A stretch of 64,000 nucleotides of DNA, taken from positions 1-64,000 of the forward strand of contig NZ_CP106739.1 in the NCBI RefSeq assembly GCF_025639885.1, in the 5' to 3' direction. The notes below the pieces were generated by a model. It did no database searches. It was given only the letters and a program-made list of their open reading frames with translations, and had not been told where the DNA came from. Positions 58,683 to 64,000 of the stretch are shown one piece after another (the stretch's first letter is position 1; each line of letters opens with the position of its first letter). A program made the translations under genes and the position numbers. Source of the stretch: Roseovarius pelagicus (GTDB lineage Bacteria > Pseudomonadota > Alphaproteobacteria > Rhodobacterales > Rhodobacteraceae).

Positions 58683-59788
58683 TTTTCCTTTGCATTTTTG
58701 AGGTGAAGCCAGATCAGTATTGCCCCGATGACGAGAAAGATCAGGTTGAGAAAGAATGTGTAGTCGATGCTGAACCGGACCATTTCCTGAAGCGAGGGCC
58801 GCTCGGTCGGGATCATCCCTACGAGAGCGAACAGGTAATGCACCGTAATTCCCGCAGCGACCATGCACAGGTACAGCAAGCCTGAAAGATAGAGCGCATA
58901 CTGCCAACCATAATACTTTGCGTGCACCCAGATCACCGTGGCAGCAACAAGATCGGCTCCGAGAAAGGCGATCACGCCTCCGAACGACGCATCACGCGAC
59001 CAGAGCATCGCGGCCAGAGGGACATTGCCCATCGAACCGATGAAGGTGAAGAAGGCCACGGCGGGAGCCACCAGCGCGTTTTCAAGAACGATCAGGAAGC
59101 CCGGCGCGTCCTGCGCACCGCCATCTCCAACCAGGAAGATCGCGTTCCAGAAGCTTTGCGGCACAAAGACGGAAATGAAACCCGCGACCGTGAAGCCGAA
59201 GAGGATCTCCTTCCAGACCATCTTCCATTCCATGAAGAAAGCGCGGGCGATCCGATTCCATCCTTCGCGGGACAGAACTTTGTCGCGGAACGATCCCTTC
59301 ATGGTCCGGTCCGTGTCCATACCTTCGTCGGACTGGGCCTTCTCCGCATGCTCTTTTGCGCTTTGGACAAGCGACCTTGGAAACCATATCAGGGTGAGGG
59401 CATAGGCGTAGATCGTCATCAGGATGCCAAGCATGAAATTCGCCAACATGAATTTCCAGCCCAGCAGGACCAGAAGGACGATTCCAAGCTCGATCACCAG
59501 ATTTGTCGATGAAATCAGGAAGGCGATGGAATTGACCGGATGCGCTCCTTTCACGAGGATCGAACGCGACGCGGCAAGCGCCGCGAAGGAACAGGACGAC
59601 GACACGAAACCAAAGAACCCGGCAATGCCTGCCTTCCTGGCACCACGATCACCCAGAACACGCGCCATCTGATCCCGTGTCACGAAGATCTGGATGCCTG
59701 CGGAGATGATATAGACGAAGATCAGCGCCCAGAGCGCCTTCCAGAGCATGCCCGCCCCGGTCGTGAATGCTTCGATTATCTGGTCCAT
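58679..59788 (-). CDS. DUF318 family permease
   Basis: A 369-residue protein with eight to ten helices. Family signatures are GFFGFVSSSCSFAALAASRS in the first half and NALVAPAVAFFTFIGSMGNV in the second, the duplicated core of DUF318/ArsP-like permeases. A charged cytoplasmic loop (about 130-175) separates the halves. ArsP exports methylated arsenicals; DUF318 members also occur in copper and mercury islands. The substrate here is unknown. Convergent with ccdA. Confidence 0.85.
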   Translation of the reverse strand: MDQIIEAFTTGAGMLWKALWALIFVYIISAGIQIFVTRDQMARVLGDRGARKAGIAGFFGFVSSSCSFAALAASRSILVKGAHPVNSIAFLISSTNLVIELGIVLLVLLGWKFMLANFMLGILMTIYAYALTLIWFPRSLVQSAKEHAEKAQSDEGMDTDRTMKGSFRDKVLSREGWNRIARAFFMEWKMVWKEILFGFTVAGFISVFVPQSFWNAIFLVGDGGAQDAPGFLIVLENALVAPAVAFFTFIGSMGNVPLAAMLWSRDASFGGVIAFLGADLVAATVIWVHAKYYGWQYALYLSGLLYLCMVAAGITVHYLFALVGMIPTERPSLQEMVRFSIDYTFFLNLIFLVIGAILIWLHLKNAKEN

Positions 59789-59874
59789 TCAGCCTAACCT
59801 TTTTCGCAGTGATGCTTGACCTGCGCACCTGTCGGGAGAACGGGTCTGAGGGATGTAAAAAGGGCGCCCGCCTT

Positions 59875-60639
59875 TCAGCCGATCAGATAGACCCTGATCG
59901 GCATCCAAATCCCCATGACCATCATCATCAGGTTCTCTGTGAGCGAGACAAAGCCGAGCGGTACGTTGCTGTCGCCGCCGACGCAGGCGCACTTCAATTC
60001 ACGCTTGTCGATATAGACCGCTTTGAAAACCGATACCGCGCCAACAGTGCCGATGAACAAGGCCACCGGTGCCGAAAGCCAGGTCAGCGCCCCGGCGACC
60101 ATGAGAATACCTGCGAACGCCTCTCCGAACGGATAGATCTTGCCATAACGCACCCACCGACGCGCCAGCAGGTCGTAGTTCAGGAACATGGTCGAGAAGC
60201 TCTCGACATCCTGAAGTTTTTGTACCGCCAGAAAGCACATCGAGATCGAAATAAACCATTCCAGCCCGCGCAGGGTGAAAATGGTCTCGAAGCTGTACCA
60301 CGACAAACCGAGCGCCATCAGGAACGCGACGGCAAAGATCGCGATCACCGGCTGGTAGGATGTGTCCGACCGTTCGTCTTCGGGCGCATCGATGCCGAAA
60401 TGGACCCGAAGGTCGTCATATCCGCCGATCCGCTCGTCCCCGATCCAGGTTTGCGGTGTGGTTTCGACGCCGTGCTCTTCCATGAACGCGTCGGTTTCCT
60501 CACGCGTGGTCAAAGGGTGATCCTCGACCTCGAAGCCCTTGCGCTCCAACAGGTCCATGGATTTGAGCCCATAGGGACAGAGGTGATCGGGCATCACCAT
60601 CCGGTAAAGCCTGGCTGTCTGGGTTGTGTCTTTTGGCAT
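59875..60639 (-). CDS. Glutaredoxin-MauE/DoxX fusion membrane protein
   Basis: A 254-residue protein. The N-terminal ~85 residues are glutaredoxin-like with CPYG (from Cys21) and VETTPQTWIGDERIGGYDDL. Four helices follow (about 95-254) as in MauE/DoxX, ending with a Cys pair ELKCACVGGDSNVPLG typical of MauE. MauE family proteins help form disulfides in periplasmic enzymes. The fusion would join cytosolic thiol reduction to a membrane redox carrier. GGAGG precedes the ATG. Located in the copper island. Confidence 0.85.
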   Translation of the reverse strand: MPKDTTQTARLYRMVMPDHLCPYGLKSMDLLERKGFEVEDHPLTTREETDAFMEEHGVETTPQTWIGDERIGGYDDLRVHFGIDAPEDERSDTSYQPVIAIFAVAFLMALGLSWYSFETIFTLRGLEWFISISMCFLAVQKLQDVESFSTMFLNYDLLARRWVRYGKIYPFGEAFAGILMVAGALTWLSAPVALFIGTVGAVSVFKAVYIDKRELKCACVGGDSNVPLGFVSLTENLMMMVMGIWMPIRVYLIG

Positions 60640-60661
60640 GTCATATCCTCCGTTTCAGGGT

Positions 60662-61531
60662 TCAAGCGTCGCAGCCATAGAAGCCGCGATAGCCTGCCCG
60701 CAGGCCGGCATCGAGCTCGAGAACGAGGTTGGCGTCCTGCATTTCACTACTGTTTTCCAGCGCCGCAGTCCCGTCCGGCGCACTGAGGGCCACGGACATC
60801 CCTTCGGCGCTCAGGGTGCCGGTTCCGTCGGTTGAACCAAGACGCACCAGGTCGCCGCTGATCTTGGCCAGCGCCGCCGGGGCGCCGTCGATTTGTCCTG
60901 CGGCAAGCACAGGTTTGCTGCTCGTGGTATACTTGAAGGTGCAGATAGCCCCATCCGGGAAAAGCTGCGCGATTTCATCGCCGGTCAGGAATTCCAGATC
61001 GAGGATGGCGATTTCGGCGGATGAGAGTGCCTCGTTCAGATCGACGATCCGGGCTGGACCATCAGGGCCCTCATCAGCCGCGTCACCATTCGTGTCGATG
61101 TCATTCACCAGATACCGCATTTCGGCGATTTCTTTGTCTTGGGCAAAGATGATCTCGTCAGCCAGTTTGCGCACCCGAGGGTCAGAAATGTTGGCGCGGC
61201 TCGATGTCATGATCGCGATCGAATGGTGCGGGATCATTGCCTTCATGTAGCTGGTATCGCCCACGGTCACCTGGCTCCGGACCAGCCAGAGGGATCCGGC
61301 AAACACCACGGCGCCGCCAATAAAGATGGCAGCGTTGATCGCCTTACTGGAGTACATCGACAGCATGAAGCCCAGCATGATGATCGCCATTGTGGCCCCC
61401 ATCAGCACGGCCATATAGGCGCGTGTTTCGGACCAGAAGATATGGCTCAGCAGATAGGTGTTGAGATACATCAGGATGAACATCACCACCGTGGATGTGG
61501 CGATCATCGCGAAAAAGCGTAGGTATGTCAT
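60662..61531 (-). CDS. DUF305 membrane-anchored protein
   Basis: A 289-residue protein. Three N-terminal helices (to about residue 85) precede a DUF305 ferritin-like helical domain with MIPHHSIAIMTSSRANISDP and DKEIAEMRYLV, whose His/Met pairs suggest copper binding. An additional C-terminal beta-rich part (about 175-289; GAICTFKYTTSSKPVLAAGQ) ends with GFYGCDA. DUF305 proteins are frequent in copper and silver islands. The C-terminal extension is unusual for the family. Confidence 0.85.
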   Translation of the reverse strand: MTYLRFFAMIATSTVVMFILMYLNTYLLSHIFWSETRAYMAVLMGATMAIIMLGFMLSMYSSKAINAAIFIGGAVVFAGSLWLVRSQVTVGDTSYMKAMIPHHSIAIMTSSRANISDPRVRKLADEIIFAQDKEIAEMRYLVNDIDTNGDAADEGPDGPARIVDLNEALSSAEIAILDLEFLTGDEIAQLFPDGAICTFKYTTSSKPVLAAGQIDGAPAALAKISGDLVRLGSTDGTGTLSAEGMSVALSAPDGTAALENSSEMQDANLVLELDAGLRAGYRGFYGCDA

Positions 61532-61570
61532 TGGCGACCTCCAGTCTCGAAAAATTGATGTCCTATAGAA

Positions 61571-61599
61571 GGAACAACATTGCTGCGCTGGAATGTTCC
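61571..61599 (-). promoter_or_regulatory. Inverted repeat upstream of the DUF305 gene
   Basis: GGAACAACATT and GGAATGTTCC-type arms face each other across about 8 bp, 40 bp before the DUF305 start. A TATAGG element follows. Possible operator for a metal regulator; tentative. Confidence 0.35.
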
Positions 61600-61639
61600 A
61601 CCGCTTTCCGGGAAGGTACGGTTTTTGCGAACGTCGGAG

Positions 61640-62062
61640 CTACCGGGAAGCCTTGCCAATGTTGCCCGCCGCCTTTTGTTCCATCGCCAGATCGGCCAAG
61701 ATGGGGCAATCGGGGCGGTGATCACCCGCGCGTGCATCCACAAGATGCGACAGCGTCGCGCGCATTTCGGTCAGTTCGGCGATCTTGCTGTCAATCCGAT
61801 CAAGATGCTCTTCGGCAATCTGCTTTACCTCGGCACTGGCGCGGTCAGTATCGGCATAAAGCTTCAGCAGGCTCCGGCAATCCTCGATGGTGAATCCAAG
61901 GGCCCGTGCCCGGCCGAGAAAGGCCAGCTTGTGCACGTCGCTCTGCCGGAAGCTGCGATAGCCATTTGAACTGCGCAGCGGTTCGACAAGACCGATGTCT
62001 TCGTAGTAGCGGATCGTTTTGGCGGGAAGGCCGGAAAGGTCGGCCACATCTCCGATGTTCAT
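61640..62062 (-). CDS. MerR-family regulator of the CueR/HmrR type with altered metal site
   Basis: A 140-residue protein. MNIGDVADLSGLPAKTIRYY and EDIGLVEPLRSSNGYR are the standard CueR/HmrR DNA-binding half. The C-terminal loop reads HLVDARAGDHRPDCPIL; in CueR/HmrR two Cys are expected (HxCxGDxxxDCPI), and the first is Arg here while the second is kept. It is encoded 19 bp after copA, on the same strand. It could regulate both copA and the 52-kb promoter, but its Cu(I) affinity may be changed or lost. Confidence 0.88.
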   Translation of the reverse strand: MNIGDVADLSGLPAKTIRYYEDIGLVEPLRSSNGYRSFRQSDVHKLAFLGRARALGFTIEDCRSLLKLYADTDRASAEVKQIAEEHLDRIDSKIAELTEMRATLSHLVDARAGDHRPDCPILADLAMEQKAAGNIGKASR

Positions 62063-62081
62063 GATCGTTTCCTCCTTGAGT

Positions 62082-64000
<1,919 letters not shown>

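Overview
The window looks like part of a large plasmid (or plasmid-derived replicon) of an alphaproteobacterium, most likely a Rhodobacteraceae/Roseobacter-group member. The reasons are a complete repABC replication-partition operon (repA 45951-44758, repB 44774-43842, repC 43640-42417, all minus strand) with its antisense-RNA region between repB and repC, GC-rich alphaproteobacterial codon use, and a set of accessory families (tandem DUF736, DUF6915, DUF6878, DUF6927, DUF3768, DUF932, ArdC, very large ParB-like proteins, a strawberry-notch methylase/helicase) that I know mainly from alphaproteobacterial plasmids. No rRNA, tRNA, CRISPR array, relaxase or type IV secretion gene is visible.

Layout. 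0-3.6 kb: an apparent defence operon, with the end of a SIR2-like gene, a HerA/DUF87 ATPase and a reverse transcriptase with a helical C-terminal domain. 3.8-25 kb: a minus-strand plasmid-backbone cluster (rhomboid protease, DUF736 pair, DUF6915, DUF6878, the 1420-residue methylase/helicase, DUF6927, a 660-residue ParB-like protein, DUF3768, ArdC). Six of its genes are preceded by copies of a short motif close to GTGAAAGCGGGCTTT. Two cargo inserts split the cluster: aldehyde dehydrogenase + GAF/Fis regulator + IS1182-type element (12.2-17.1 kb), and an Rrf2 regulator + FAD oxidoreductase + methyltransferase cassette (21.1-23.3 kb). At 25.1-25.8 kb lies a scar where the remnant of a second repC is joined to a frameshifted chrA.

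26-33.6 kb: an RcnB-like secreted protein, an IS630 remnant, an intact IS630-family element, then a LysR regulator divergent from a six-gene operon for quinone/electrophile detoxification (NADP-binding reductase, DoxX, VOC dioxygenase, glutathionyl-hydroquinone reductase, pirin, WrbA). 33.8-48.3 kb: a second backbone segment with a broken DUF932 gene, a CDF metal exporter, ParDE toxin-antitoxin, a frameshifted SSB, a shattered H-NS gene, a Fic protein, a second large ParB-like protein, twin palindromes that are probable parS sites, repCBA, a serine recombinase and a DUF1612/HTH-type protein. Two ParB-like paralogues, two repC (one a fragment) and repeated 5' leaders suggest that the replicon formed by fusion of two related plasmids.

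48.4-64 kb: metal resistance. A nickel/cobalt module (NreB-like MFS exporter, RcnR/DmeR-type repressor, His-rich exported protein, HupE-like membrane protein, membrane-anchored protein) is organised around a 30-bp palindrome. It is followed by a copper island: a MerR-type promoter with 19-bp spacing, exported Cys-rich protein, multicopper oxidase, DUF411 protein, two microproteins, cytochrome c, two TlpA-like thioredoxins, SCO1, CcdA, and on the opposite strand a DUF318 permease, a glutaredoxin-MauE fusion, a DUF305 protein, a CueR-like regulator lacking one canonical copper ligand, and a CopA ATPase cut by the window end. Together these would oxidise, bind, re-reduce and export copper at the cell envelope.

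Family names are from recognition of motifs by eye; no database search was run.
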